The notes under the pieces are model-generated. The model searched no databases. It was given only the letters and a program-made list of their open reading frames with translations, and was not told the DNA's origin. This document shows positions 11,012 to 19,390 of a DNA stretch of 64,000 nt, piece after piece; position 1 is the first letter of the stretch; the number at the start of each line of letters is the position of its first letter. The DNA is from Psychrobacter sp. Pi2-1. GTDB taxonomy: Bacteria; Pseudomonadota; Gammaproteobacteria; Pseudomonadales; Moraxellaceae. The stretch covers positions 1 to 64,000 of the forward strand of contig NZ_CAJHBO010000017.1 of NCBI RefSeq assembly GCF_904846645.1. Reading direction: 5' to 3'. The position numbers and the translations under genes are program-made.

Positions 11012-12949
11012 ATGCGTCAATCTTCTGCTCTTGATATCCTAAAAACAGGTCAAAACGTCTTTTTGACCGGCTCAGCAGGTTCAGGTAAGACTTATACTCT
11101 CAATCAATACATCGATTATTTACGCGCCCGCCGCGTCCCTGTTGCGGTGACAGCCAGTACGGGTATTGCTGCCACGCACATGAATGGTACGACGATTCAT
11201 AGCTGGTCAGGCATCGGTATCAAAGATGAGCTAACTGATCGGGATTTGTCCGCCTTATCACGCAAACAGTTCTTAGCAGACAGATTGAAAGATACAGCGG
11301 TCTTGGTCATTGACGAGATATCAATGCTACATGCCAAGCAGCTTAACTTGGTCAGCCAAGTGCTCAAGCATATTCGCAAAAATGACAAAGCGTTTGGCGG
11401 TATTCAGGTGGTGGTTGCAGGAGACTTTTTTCAGTTACCGCCGATTGGTAGTAAAGGTGAAACGAATCGTGAAAAGTTCGCCTTTATGTCTGAGGCGTGG
11501 CTCGATGCCAAGTTTCATATTTGCTACCTGTCTGAGCAGCATCGTCAAGTCAGCGATGCAGCCAATGGCGGTCTCGATTTAGACGATATTCTTAACCAAA
11601 TTCGTCGTCAGGAAGTAACCTTTGAGGCGATTGCCGCTTTAGAAGCGACTTATGACCAAAGCGTCGATATCAAGCGCACCCGTCTGTATACCCACAATCT
11701 CAATGTTAATAAAATCAATGACAAAGAACTGGCGTCTCTAGATGGCGAGATGATGCGTTTTGAGGCGACGGCGACAGGCGATAGTAAGCTGGTTGAGACG
11801 CTAAAAAAGACCGTACGTACCCAAGACGAGCTGATTCTCAAAGTCGGCGCCAAGGTTATGTTTATCAAAAATAATGCTGAGCTTGGTGTCTCTAACGGGA
11901 CGATGGGCGAGTTGGTAGGGTTTGCTGCTGTCAAAATAGACGATAAAGACAGTAATGACGCGTTAATCGAAGACGATAGCAGTGATGACGTTGATGAAGA
12001 TGCTGCTAGCGAAAAAACGACAAAAGGTAAGAAGTCCGCTGCTAAAAAAGACAAAGAAAAACCAAAGTCGAAGAAACCAACGACTCAGAAAATGCCTGTC
12101 GTGCGGCTTAATTCAGGACGAGAGGTCATCGCTGAGCCTGAAGAATGGATTATCGAAGATGAAACGGGTGATGTGCTGGCAAGTTACTTACAAGTGCCGC
12201 TCTGTCTGGCATGGGCGATTACCATCCATAAATCGCAAGGCATGACCCTCGATGCGGCTGAAATCGACTTGTCGCGTACTTTTGAGTTGGGACAAGGCTA
12301 TGTGGCATTGTCACGCCTCAAGTCGCTATCAGGTCTACAGCTGTTGGGTATGAACGATATGAGCTTGCAACTCGATCCATTGGCTCGCGGCGCAGATAAG
12401 CGGTTTTTGGTATTGTCTGAAGAAGCGGATGCCAACTATGCGATGCTAGATGAAGAAAGCATGCAGCAGGCACATGAAAAATTCGTGCTGAAGTCAGGTG
12501 GGACATTAAGCAAGTCGGTAATCGATGCTTACGCCACCCTACAAAAGAAGCGCCGCGAACAACAGCAAGCTAAAATCGATAAAAAACAGAAATTAGGCAA
12601 TCAGGTCTCTGATAGGTCAGACAGTACTCTACTTGCGACCAGAGTGTTGTTAGAGGAGAGTTTGACCATTGCGGAGATATCACAAGCCCGTCAATTGTCA
12701 CAGTCGACCATCATGCGTCATATTGCTGACCTAAAATCACAAGATCCAAGCCTTGCCTGCGATCATTTGCGCCCAGATGATGAGGTAATGACAGCCGTTG
12801 GCAATGCTTATGTCGCTATTAAAGTCGCTAATAATCCAAATGACTTCAATGATGACGGTAGTATCAAATTGCGTCCGATATTTGATCATCTTAAGCAAAG
12901 CATTGACTACAATACCATTCGCCTCGCATTGATTTTTATCACCCCATAG
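11012..12949 (+). CDS. PIF1-like ATP-dependent DNA helicase with C-terminal helix-turn-helix
   Basis: SF1 helicase of 645 aa, related to PIF1/RecD. Walker A GSAGSGKT is at residues 20-27, a motif I-like TASTGIAATHM segment follows, Walker B is VIDEISML, and the late helicase motifs are AITIHKSQGMTLD and GQGYVALSRLKSLSGL. Between the core motifs lies a charged Asp/Glu- and Lys-rich insert (about residues 310-365). The C-terminal 100 residues resemble the helix-turn-helix domain appended to many bacterial helicases of this type (LTIAEISQARQLSQSTIMRH). It probably unwinds DNA in repair or replication restart; the exact role is unknown. Confidence 0.8.
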   Translation: MRQSSALDILKTGQNVFLTGSAGSGKTYTLNQYIDYLRARRVPVAVTASTGIAATHMNGTTIHSWSGIGIKDELTDRDLSALSRKQFLADRLKDTAVLVIDEISMLHAKQLNLVSQVLKHIRKNDKAFGGIQVVVAGDFFQLPPIGSKGETNREKFAFMSEAWLDAKFHICYLSEQHRQVSDAANGGLDLDDILNQIRRQEVTFEAIAALEATYDQSVDIKRTRLYTHNLNVNKINDKELASLDGEMMRFEATATGDSKLVETLKKTVRTQDELILKVGAKVMFIKNNAELGVSNGTMGELVGFAAVKIDDKDSNDALIEDDSSDDVDEDAASEKTTKGKKSAAKKDKEKPKSKKPTTQKMPVVRLNSGREVIAEPEEWIIEDETGDVLASYLQVPLCLAWAITIHKSQGMTLDAAEIDLSRTFELGQGYVALSRLKSLSGLQLLGMNDMSLQLDPLARGADKRFLVLSEEADANYAMLDEESMQQAHEKFVLKSGGTLSKSVIDAYATLQKKRREQQQAKIDKKQKLGNQVSDRSDSTLLATRVLLEESLTIAEISQARQLSQSTIMRHIADLKSQDPSLACDHLRPDDEVMTAVGNAYVAIKVANNPNDFNDDGSIKLRPIFDHLKQSIDYNTIRLALIFITP

Positions 12950-13096
12950 TTTTGCTGCCTATAATTTTATTGCCTATAACTTTGTTACCTTTATTTTTAT
13001 AGGCTTTCATTTTACTATTTTTTAGTATTCAGCAATCATTAGCGCACTCAACGTGATAACGCTCAGTTTCTACCCCCATTTATAGCGATACCCTTT

Positions 13097-14257
13097 ATGT
13101 CCAATGTTATGCCTGATTTTTCGAGCGCTACTTATCAATTGACCTCTGACCCGATAGCGGCGACGTTCCGTACCACTGGTGAGCATACACAGCCACTGAG
13201 AGTTGCTATCAATGGCTTTGGGCGTATAGGGCGCAATGTACTTCGCGCTTTGCTAGAGCGCTTTGAAGTGTTAGGCCGTGCGATTCATGTGGTGGCAATC
13301 AATGACTTAGCGCCAGCGGATATACTGCTGCATTTACTCAAGTTTGATAGCACCCATGGTCGCCTCAGTCGATTAGGCGTAAATGCTGAGATTGTAGAAA
13401 GTGAGTCAGGTGATACGAGCAAGACCGAACTCTGTCTGACCAAAAATAATCTGACTTACTGCATCAATATGCTATCAGAGCCTGATCCCAAAAATTTACC
13501 TTGGCAGGCGCTGGGTGTCGATGTGGTTTTAGAATGTACTGGGCATTTTCGCTCGTATGAACAAGCGACGCTACATATCGATGCTGGCGCGCAGCAAGTG
13601 ATTATCGGTGCCGCGCCATTTGACGATGTGGATGCTTGTATCGTGATGGGCGTGAATACCGATGCGCTCACGCTTGAGCTGCCGATTATTTCTAGTGTTT
13701 CTTGTACCACGCAGGCATTGGTACCGTTGATTGATACGCTAGATAAGGCGTTTGGTGTGCAGTCCGCCATGATGACAGAGATTCATGCAGTTACCGCTGA
13801 TCAGACAGTGCTCGATCAAGCACATCGAGATCCAAGACGGGCGCGCGCTTCTGGCTATAATATCATTCCAACGACATCCAGTAGTATCGCTGCGACAGAG
13901 CGGGTGCTACCAGGCATGGTCGGCAAGATAAATGGACATTCGATACGAGTGCCCACTATCGACGTGGCTGCGATTGATGTTACCTTTGTGTTTGATACGC
14001 CAGATGTCGATGTCGAGACAGTACGAGAGGTACTTAAATCTGCCAGTCAGGCGCATTTGCATGACATCATGGCATATACCGATGAGCCGTTGGTATCTAG
14101 TGATTTTATCCATCAGACTGAGTCGCTTATCATTGATGGTCAGCAGCTTATGCAAGTGGGTGGTCAATATAAGGTTTTTGCATGGTACGATAATGAATGG
14201 GGCTATGCCAATAGGCTGCTCGATATGTGCTTACATCTGGCCTCAAGCAAGCGATAA
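13097..14257 (+). CDS. glyceraldehyde-3-phosphate / erythrose-4-phosphate dehydrogenase family enzyme
   Basis: NAD-binding GAPDH-family enzyme, 386 aa, with about 28 extra N-terminal residues before the Rossmann motif INGFGRIGRNVLRAL. The catalytic cysteine is in SVSCTTQAL and the C-terminus has AWYDNEWGYANRLLD. Several features resemble Epd rather than glycolytic GAPDH (AINDLAPADILLHLLKFDSTHGRL, VRVPTI-type segment), so either a gluconeogenic GAPDH or erythrose-4-phosphate dehydrogenase (vitamin B6 synthesis) is possible. The residue after SCTT is Gln, where the classic family motif has Asn. It stands alone, followed by tRNA-Ser. Confidence 0.82.
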   Translation: MSNVMPDFSSATYQLTSDPIAATFRTTGEHTQPLRVAINGFGRIGRNVLRALLERFEVLGRAIHVVAINDLAPADILLHLLKFDSTHGRLSRLGVNAEIVESESGDTSKTELCLTKNNLTYCINMLSEPDPKNLPWQALGVDVVLECTGHFRSYEQATLHIDAGAQQVIIGAAPFDDVDACIVMGVNTDALTLELPIISSVSCTTQALVPLIDTLDKAFGVQSAMMTEIHAVTADQTVLDQAHRDPRRARASGYNIIPTTSSSIAATERVLPGMVGKINGHSIRVPTIDVAAIDVTFVFDTPDVDVETVREVLKSASQAHLHDIMAYTDEPLVSSDFIHQTESLIIDGQQLMQVGGQYKVFAWYDNEWGYANRLLDMCLHLASSKR

Positions 14258-14310
14258 TGCACCAATTTACAAGTATTCGAAAATTAATTGGATTTTTTTA
14301 GTTTAGGGGC

Positions 14311-14338
14311 TTGCATTATAAAATGATATCTATATAAT
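14311..14338 (+). promoter_or_regulatory. sigma70-type promoter of tRNA-Ser
   Basis: TTGCAT (14311-14316), a 16-base spacer, and a consensus TATAAT (14333-14338) that ends 11 bases before the mature tRNA 5' end. Strong placement for a stable-RNA promoter. Confidence 0.7.
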
Positions 14339-14349
14339 GATGCACCAAT

Positions 14350-14440
14350 GGAGACGTGGCAGAGCGGTTGAATGCACCGGTCTTGAAAACCGACAAGGGT
14401 TAATAGCCCTTCGAGAGTTCGAATCTCTCCGTCTCCGCCA
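14350..14440 (+). tRNA. tRNA-Ser (anticodon TGA)
   Basis: A 91-base class II tRNA with encoded CCA. The acceptor stem GGAGACG pairs with CGTCTCC, the anticodon loop reads CTTGAAA (anticodon TGA), the long variable arm is expected of serine tRNAs, and the T arm contains GTTCGAATC. A promoter lies just upstream and a terminator directly downstream, so it is a single-gene unit. Confidence 0.96.
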
Positions 14441-14446
14441 AATTCG

Positions 14447-14483
14447 AAAAAGCCCCAATCAGCAATGATTGGGGCTTTTTTTT
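14447..14483 (+). terminator. Rho-independent terminator of tRNA-Ser
   Basis: An 11-bp stem (14451-14461 with 14466-14476) with a GCAA loop and a run of T after it. The A-run on the left makes it potentially bidirectional, serving the opposing lipoprotein gene too. Confidence 0.9.
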
Positions 14484-14545
14484 ATGGTATCGATAAAAAT
14501 ATTAATTAGTACCTTTCATAAAATCCTCAATAGTAGGTTATACAG

Positions 14546-15277
14546 CTACTTCACCAGTGAGTTTTCAAATTCGATTGTCTGATCGTCTACTAAGGTAAGC
14601 GTACCTTTATTAATCTCGATAGTGATGCCACTAGCGTTTTTGATAGCGCGCATGACATTGATATCCTCAATGCTGCTTTCAATAATGATCTTGCCGGATT
14701 GTTCTGGTGCGATAGGTGGATCAAACGTTGTCAAAGGCACATTAAAGTTTTTGCCCTTTGTCAGGTTGGCATCCTTCATGGTCAGCGTCCCTTTAAAACT
14801 TTTTATCGCGCCTTTGCCATGATTAGATAGCATAAACTGCATTTTGACTTGATTTAAGCTATCGCTATCACTGGTTTTCACAGGGAGCAGGGCGACAGGA
14901 TACATCTGTGCAGTAGCGTTCGCCGCCTGACCTTTGACAATTGGGCTTTTCTTGCCCGTTGGGTTATTTGGATGCAGCCGCTCGTATTCACGCTGTTGTA
15001 TCAGCGCTTGCTTGATAGTGGTGCGCGGCATGGCTCCTGATTCATAAGCATCGCTCAATTTCATACGCAGCATATATCGGCTAAGTACTTGTTGATCGGA
15101 CTCAGACAATTGCTCAAAAGTTTGCCCTAGCTTTTTTTGCCATTGGTCAGAATCTGTCGGTATGGTTGTTTTACTTGGATCAGTCTGCGGTGATGAGCAG
15201 CCAGTCGCAATCACTAGCATTGCTACCGTCATGGTTGAAAACAAATTTTTGTTTAAAAGCTGATGTAAGTCCGTCAT
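14546..15277 (-). CDS. hypothetical lipoprotein
   Basis: A 243-aa exported lipoprotein. A hydrophobic signal ends in a lipobox with the acceptor cysteine at about residue 27 (IATGCSS). Residues 45-100 are polar and helical (QKKLGQTFEQLSESDQQVL), and the C-terminal half looks like a beta-rich domain. No enzymatic motif is visible and I do not recognise the family. It is monocistronic and convergent with tRNA-Ser. A 323-bp spacer upstream holds only the terminator of the next gene and presumably its own promoter. Confidence 0.6.
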   Translation of the reverse strand: MTDLHQLLNKNLFSTMTVAMLVIATGCSSPQTDPSKTTIPTDSDQWQKKLGQTFEQLSESDQQVLSRYMLRMKLSDAYESGAMPRTTIKQALIQQREYERLHPNNPTGKKSPIVKGQAANATAQMYPVALLPVKTSDSDSLNQVKMQFMLSNHGKGAIKSFKGTLTMKDANLTKGKNFNVPLTTFDPPIAPEQSGKIIIESSIEDINVMRAIKNASGITIEINKGTLTLVDDQTIEFENSLVK

Positions 15278-15505
15278 CGTACCCCTCCTTACAGATCTTT
15301 ATTATGTTGAAACCTTATAAATAGTCGCGACTATATTCTTAATATACCTTGTTTAAACATCTGTTGTGTTTAATTATGGCTAACTAAAATTGCAAATATC
15401 GCAGAGTACTTAAAAACATATGTACTATGAATCAGGTGCAAGAAGGACATAACAAGAAGAGAGTTAGAGAAGAATCAGTAATGCTTTAACTTTTATAGCA
15501 GCCAC

Positions 15506-15547
15506 AAAAAAGACCAAGCTCGCGTTAGCAAACTTGGTCTTTTTTAT
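15506..15547 (-). terminator. bidirectional Rho-independent terminator
   Basis: The stem AAAGACCAAG/CTTGGTCTTT is flanked by an A-run on the left and a T-run on the right, with a 14-base loop. On the minus strand it ends the ribbon-helix-helix gene. The rest of the 15278-15600 spacer shows nothing else. Confidence 0.8.
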
Positions 15548-15600
15548 TTTAATACTATTTAGCAGCGATACTATTAATTAGCAACGATATTATTAATTGT

Positions 15601-15930
15601 TTAATCGTTGTCTTGTAACTCAGATAGCGGATGAGTGATGTTATTATTATGCGTCACTACAATCGCTTCATCGATAATGTGCTGGCTAACGCCGCGTTTA
15701 CGTAGCGTTTCGATGAATACTTCATCATGGGCAAGCGTATAATCCTGATGGTCACGATCCAAGCCCTGACGAATATAAAGACGGATAAGCCCTTGAATGC
15801 GCTTAAAGCCCAAGTCTGATGACGTCGTTTCTAATAGACCAATCATCTCTTCAGACAAACGAATACTAATCGGGCGCATGATCTTTTGCGGATGATCAGA
15901 AAACTTATTTTTTATACGTACAGGTATCAT
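15601..15930 (-). CDS. ribbon-helix-helix (CopG/Arc-like) protein
   Basis: 109-aa protein with a probable ribbon-helix-helix DNA-binding fold at about residues 18-55: a beta strand (RPISIRLSEEMIGLLE) followed by two helices (FKRIQGLIRLYIRQGLD). The C-terminal 50 residues are acidic and of unknown function. Such proteins act as dimeric repressors or as antitoxins, but no toxin gene is adjacent, so a toxin-antitoxin role is not supported here. It has its own terminator and is flanked by tRNA-Asn upstream. Confidence 0.6.
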   Translation of the reverse strand: MIPVRIKNKFSDHPQKIMRPISIRLSEEMIGLLETTSSDLGFKRIQGLIRLYIRQGLDRDHQDYTLAHDEVFIETLRKRGVSQHIIDEAIVVTHNNNITHPLSELQDND

Positions 15931-16079
15931 AATAAACCATTACTTTTAGTGAGTAAGAGCGAAGCACTCAAACAAAAACGAACCCAATCAAAACTAATCT
16001 TACCATACAACAAAAATGTCTAAAAGAACACCACAGCCGTGCTAATATTATTAGAAGTAAATATAAAAGACACAGCAAT

Positions 16080-16114
16080 AAAAAAACCTCCATCAAATTA
16101 TGATGAAGGTTTTT
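16080..16114 (-). terminator. terminator of tRNA-Asn
   Basis: On the minus strand, a stem of about 11 bp with one mismatch (16085-16095 with 16101-16111) is followed by a T-run, directly after the tRNA 3' end. Confidence 0.8.
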
Positions 16115-16120
16115 AGTATA

Positions 16121-16196
16121 TGGCTCTCCAACCTGGGCTCGAACCAGGGACACACGGATTAACAGTCCGTTGCTCTACCAACTGAGCTATTGGAGA
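16121..16196 (-). tRNA. tRNA-Asn (anticodon GTT)
   Basis: A 76-base cloverleaf on the minus strand with encoded CCA. The acceptor stem TCTCCAA pairs with TTGGAGA, the D arm is GCTCAGTTGGTAGAGC, the anticodon loop reads CTGTTAA (anticodon GTT), and the T loop is GTTCGAGCC. Followed by its own terminator. Confidence 0.96.
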
Positions 16197-16652
16197 ATAG
16201 CTGGTCATAACAGCAAGTTATTGACGCTTTATATTAAAGCAGTTAATTAGCTTGTTTGCGTTATGTGGGGCACATTTTAGCCAAGTCACTACAGGCTGTC
16301 AACCTTATTATGCGTTTAATTATAAATATTATCGCAATTATTGAAAATTAACGTCAATCCCTTATCAGATAGGCTATTTCAAGACAGAACTCAGTAGAAA
16401 ATGACGATAAATGTGTTTTAAAAATAAAATGTGCTTTGGAAATAAAAATTATTTTCAGAAAATTTTATAGGGCACATAGGATAAACGATAAGAATATGGA
16501 ACCAGACATCGATTCGGCAAAGTAAAACTGAATTTGGTGCTTTGTATTTTTGAATACAAAGGTGATGCGACACCGTTTGACACAATAAAGTTGCAAGACA
16601 GCCCTTCACATTGGCAGTAGAGTTCTATAAAATACCGACCATGTGGTTTCTT
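16197..16652. other. non-coding spacer between tRNA-Asn and the SMR operon
   Basis: About 450 AT-rich bases with no convincing gene. The left part should contain the tRNA-Asn promoter (minus strand). The right end runs into the palindrome upstream of the SMR gene. Confidence 0.4.
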
Positions 16653-16672
16653 TGCTATGTTTTTTCATAGCA
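16653..16672 (+). promoter_or_regulatory. palindromic operator candidate upstream of the SMR-tetR pair
   Basis: Inverted repeat TGCTATG-N6-CATAGCA, 30 bases before the SMR start codon. The 20-bp span is the size of a typical TetR-family operator, and a tetR gene is the second cistron, so autoregulation is the natural reading. It is not proven, and the T6 centre could also let it fold as a small hairpin. Confidence 0.5.
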
Positions 16673-16701
16673 TGCGTTGAACAAAAGCGGGTGTTCTAAA
16701 G

Positions 16702-17049
16702 ATGAGTCCTACTACTACTATTGCTTATGGTTACTTAGCCATTGCCATCATTTGTGAAGTGATCGGCACTACTTTTTTGATGAAGTCAGAGCAGTTCACC
16801 CGTTTGGTGCCGACGATCATTATGGGTTTGCTTTATGTCATCTCATTTTATCTATTGGCTCAGACGCTCAAGATCATACCGCTAGGTATTGCGTACGCAC
16901 TGTGGGGCGGACTCGGAATCGTACTGACATCGCTTGTTGGCTTGGTGTTCTTTAAGCAAAATCTTGATACAGCAGCAGTGATCGGTATCGCGATGATCGT
17001 CGGCGGTGTTGTTGTGATGAACTTATTGTCTAATTCTGTGGTGCATTGA
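16702..17049 (+). CDS. small multidrug resistance (SMR/EmrE-like) efflux protein
   Basis: 115-aa inner-membrane protein with four helices that works as a dimer exchanging protons for lipophilic cations. The essential membrane glutamate is Glu19 (AIICEVIGTTFLMKS), and the conserved YALWGGLGIVLTSL segment lies at about 65-80. The sequence is close to EmrE/Qac-type pumps. It sits one base before a TetR regulator and about 0.7 kb upstream of the betaine genes. SMR proteins can also export quaternary osmolytes such as betaine and choline, so a link to the bet genes is possible, but ordinary biocide efflux fits as well. Confidence 0.88.
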   Translation: MSPTTTIAYGYLAIAIICEVIGTTFLMKSEQFTRLVPTIIMGLLYVISFYLLAQTLKIIPLGIAYALWGGLGIVLTSLVGLVFFKQNLDTAAVIGIAMIVGGVVVMNLLSNSVVH

Positions 17050-17050
17050 T

Positions 17051-17620
17051 ATGGAAAATGCTTATAAGCGTAAAAAACAGCCAGAAGTTATTCGTCGTGC
17101 GTTGTTAGATCAGGCAGCACGTATCACGTTGGAGCAAGGCTTATCTAAAGTGACGTTTCAGGCAGTCGCTGATGCGGTTGGAGTGACAAAGGGTGGGGTG
17201 ATGCATCATTTTTCTACCAAAAATGCACTCGTGCTAGAAGTTTTCAACGATGCAATGGCTAAGTTTGAGGCAGAAGTAAACGCAGCAATGGCTGACGATC
17301 CTGTTAAGTACGGTTCATTTACCCGCGCTTATATAGACGCCACTATCAGCCTCGGCGAGCAAGGACAGGAAGAGTACGATAACCAAGCGACCTTATATGT
17401 ATTGATGCTAGGCGATAGTGAGCTGCGTGAATTGTGGGCTAAATGGGCGAATGAGCAACTCAAAAAGCATGCAGCAACGGATAACACTGAGACATTATGT
17501 ATGGTTCGCCTCGTCGCTGACGGTATTTGGCTCTCAGACTTTTCAGGTATTAATATCGCAGACAAACAATCATTACGTGATCGCTTGATAAAAATGACGC
17601 AACAAGACTTTGATTTATAA
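17051..17620 (+). CDS. TetR-family transcriptional regulator
   Basis: 189-aa repressor-type regulator. The N-terminal helix-turn-helix covers about residues 25-65 (VTFQAVADAVGVTKGGVMHH). The C-terminal ligand domain has no enzymatic motif. It is coupled to the SMR gene (gap of one base), which it probably controls through the palindrome at 16653-16672. The next gene, betB, starts 149 bp later. The N-terminal sequence does not resemble classical BetI, so control of the bet operon by this protein is an open question. Confidence 0.85.
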   Translation: MENAYKRKKQPEVIRRALLDQAARITLEQGLSKVTFQAVADAVGVTKGGVMHHFSTKNALVLEVFNDAMAKFEAEVNAAMADDPVKYGSFTRAYIDATISLGEQGQEEYDNQATLYVLMLGDSELRELWAKWANEQLKKHAATDNTETLCMVRLVADGIWLSDFSGINIADKQSLRDRLIKMTQQDFDL

Positions 17621-17658
17621 GACGATGCTGATTTATAAAATAATTTTTATTTTACTAT

Positions 17659-17690
17659 TTAAAGACTAAATTTCTTAAAGACTAAATTTC
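17659..17690 (+). repeat. two exact 16-bp direct repeats upstream of betB
   Basis: The 16-base unit TTAAAGACTAAATTTC occurs twice in tandem (17659-17674 and 17675-17690), about 80 bases before the betB start codon. Direct repeats in this position may be regulator half-sites or a chance slippage duplication. Confidence 0.6.
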
Positions 17691-17769
17691 GAAACTTAAC
17701 TAACGACGACACTATTCGGCCTGAGTACTTTTATATAGCTACTTTTGCCAATCGTCCTAAGGAGAATTT

Positions 17770-19272
17770 ATGACTGATTTTAATAATTTGACAGATATTA
17801 TCGATTTAGACCAAGTACAAACAGCCTATATCAATGGTCGCTATCTAGCGGTTGATGAATCGCTGACGACTTTTGAAGATATCAATCCAGCCACTGGTGA
17901 AGTATTGGCAACGATTCAGCAAACCAGCAATGAGCAGATTGACGAGGCCGTAAAAGCCGCACATAAAGGTCAAAAAGTTTGGGCGGCGATGACAGCGGTC
18001 GAGCGTGGTCGCATTTTATCAAAGGCTGTTGAGATATTGCGCGATCGCAATGATGTGTTGGCACTACTTGAGACCAAAGACACAGGTAAAGCCTACTCTG
18101 AGACGAAGTATGTCGATATCGTCACTGGTGCTGATGTCGTTGAATACTATGCAGGTCTGGCACCAATGATTGAAGGTCGTCAGATTCCATTACGTGATAC
18201 TAGTTTTGTATACACTCGCCGTGAGCCACTTGGCGTGGTCGCGGGTATTGGCGCATGGAACTATCCGATTCAAATCGCGATGTGGAAAGCGGCGCCTGCA
18301 CTGGCTGCTGGTAATGCGATGATTTTTAAACCATCAGAAGTGACACCGTTGACGGCATTAAAACTGGCAGAAATATTGACAGAAGCTGGATTACCAGATG
18401 GTGTGTTTAACGTCGTACAAGGTAACTATGAAGTGGGTCAGGCGCTGACTGAACACCCGGATATCGCAAAAGTATCGTTCACAGGTGGTGTACCAACTGG
18501 TAAAAAAGTCATGTCGAGCGCGGCAAGCTCATCTCTAAAAGACGTAACTTTAGAGCTTGGTGGTAAGTCGCCATTGATCATATTTGATGATGCAGATATC
18601 GATACGGCTGCTGACATCGCTATGATGGCCAATTTCTATAGTACTGGTCAGGTATGTACCAATGGTACGCGCGTATTCGTCCCTAAAGCGCTACAAGCGA
18701 AGTTTGAGCAAGCTATCTTAACCCGTGTTGAGCGTATCAGACTGGGCGACCCTATGGATGAGAACATCAATATGGGTCCGCTAGTTAGCTTCCCGCATAT
18801 GGAGCGCGTGCTTGGCTATATTGAACAAGGTAAGAAAGGCGGCGCACGTCTACTAACAGGTGGCGAGCGCGTTACAACAAACGATCTTGCAAACGGCGCA
18901 TTTGTCGCACCGACAGTATTTACTGATTGCACGGATGATATGACTATCGTACGCGAAGAAATCTTTGGCCCAGTGATGTCGATATTGACTTACGAGACCG
19001 AAGAAGAAGTCATTCGCCGTGCCAATGATACCGATTATGGCTTAGCAGCTGGGGTTGTGACTGCAGATCTAAAACGTGCGCATCGAGTCATCGCTCAGAT
19101 TGAAGCTGGCATCTGCTGGTTGAATACATGGGGCGAGTCGGCAGCACAAATGCCAGTAGGCGGCTATAAGCATTCTGGTATCGGCCGCGAAAACGGTATC
19201 GAAGCGCTCGAACACTATACTCAGACCAAATCTATCCAAGTAGAGTTGGGTGTGTTTGAATCTGTCTTTTAA
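17770..19272 (+). CDS. betB: betaine aldehyde dehydrogenase BetB
   Basis: Cytoplasmic NAD(P)-dependent enzyme, 500 aa, oxidising betaine aldehyde to glycine betaine, the second step of choline oxidation. It has the [20 protein letters not shown] segment, the glutamate in [15 protein letters not shown], the catalytic cysteine in [13 protein letters not shown], and the C-terminus [15 protein letters not shown] strong ribosome site AGGAGAA precedes the ATG. It is followed 118 bp later by betA and then betT, giving a complete choline uptake and oxidation pathway for osmoprotection. Confidence 0.94.
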   Translation: MTDFNNLTDIIDLDQVQTAYINGRYLAVDESLTTFEDINPATGEVLATIQQTSNEQIDEAVKAAHKGQKVWAAMTAVERGRILSKAVEILRDRNDVLALLETKDTGKAYSETKYVDIVTGADVVEYYAGLAPMIEGRQIPLRDTSFVYTRREPLGVVAGIGAWNYPIQIAMWKAAPALAAGNAMIFKPSEVTPLTALKLAEILTEAGLPDGVFNVVQGNYEVGQALTEHPDIAKVSFTGGVPTGKKVMSSAASSSLKDVTLELGGKSPLIIFDDADIDTAADIAMMANFYSTGQVCTNGTRVFVPKALQAKFEQAILTRVERIRLGDPMDENINMGPLVSFPHMERVLGYIEQGKKGGARLLTGGERVTTNDLANGAFVAPTVFTDCTDDMTIVREEIFGPVMSILTYETEEEVIRRANDTDYGLAAGVVTADLKRAHRVIAQIEAGICWLNTWGESAAQMPVGGYKHSGIGRENGIEALEHYTQTKSIQVELGVFESVF

Positions 19273-19390
19273 ACAATCTTATTGAGAAAAACGAAGCCAG
19301 TAAGGTTGCTTATTAGCTTTTATTTAGCCTTTTTAGTAGACCTTACTGGCCCTAAACGATTTATGTTTTTTCAATATTATGGAGTATGTT

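Noticed and set aside
15601..15930. Ribbon-helix-helix protein as the antitoxin of a toxin-antitoxin pair
   Set aside because: No toxin-like gene is adjacent on either side; neighbours are a lipoprotein and tRNA-Asn.
16418..16609. 63-codon minus-strand frame in the spacer before the SMR gene
   Set aside because: No ribosome site, no recognisable domain and composition like non-coding DNA.
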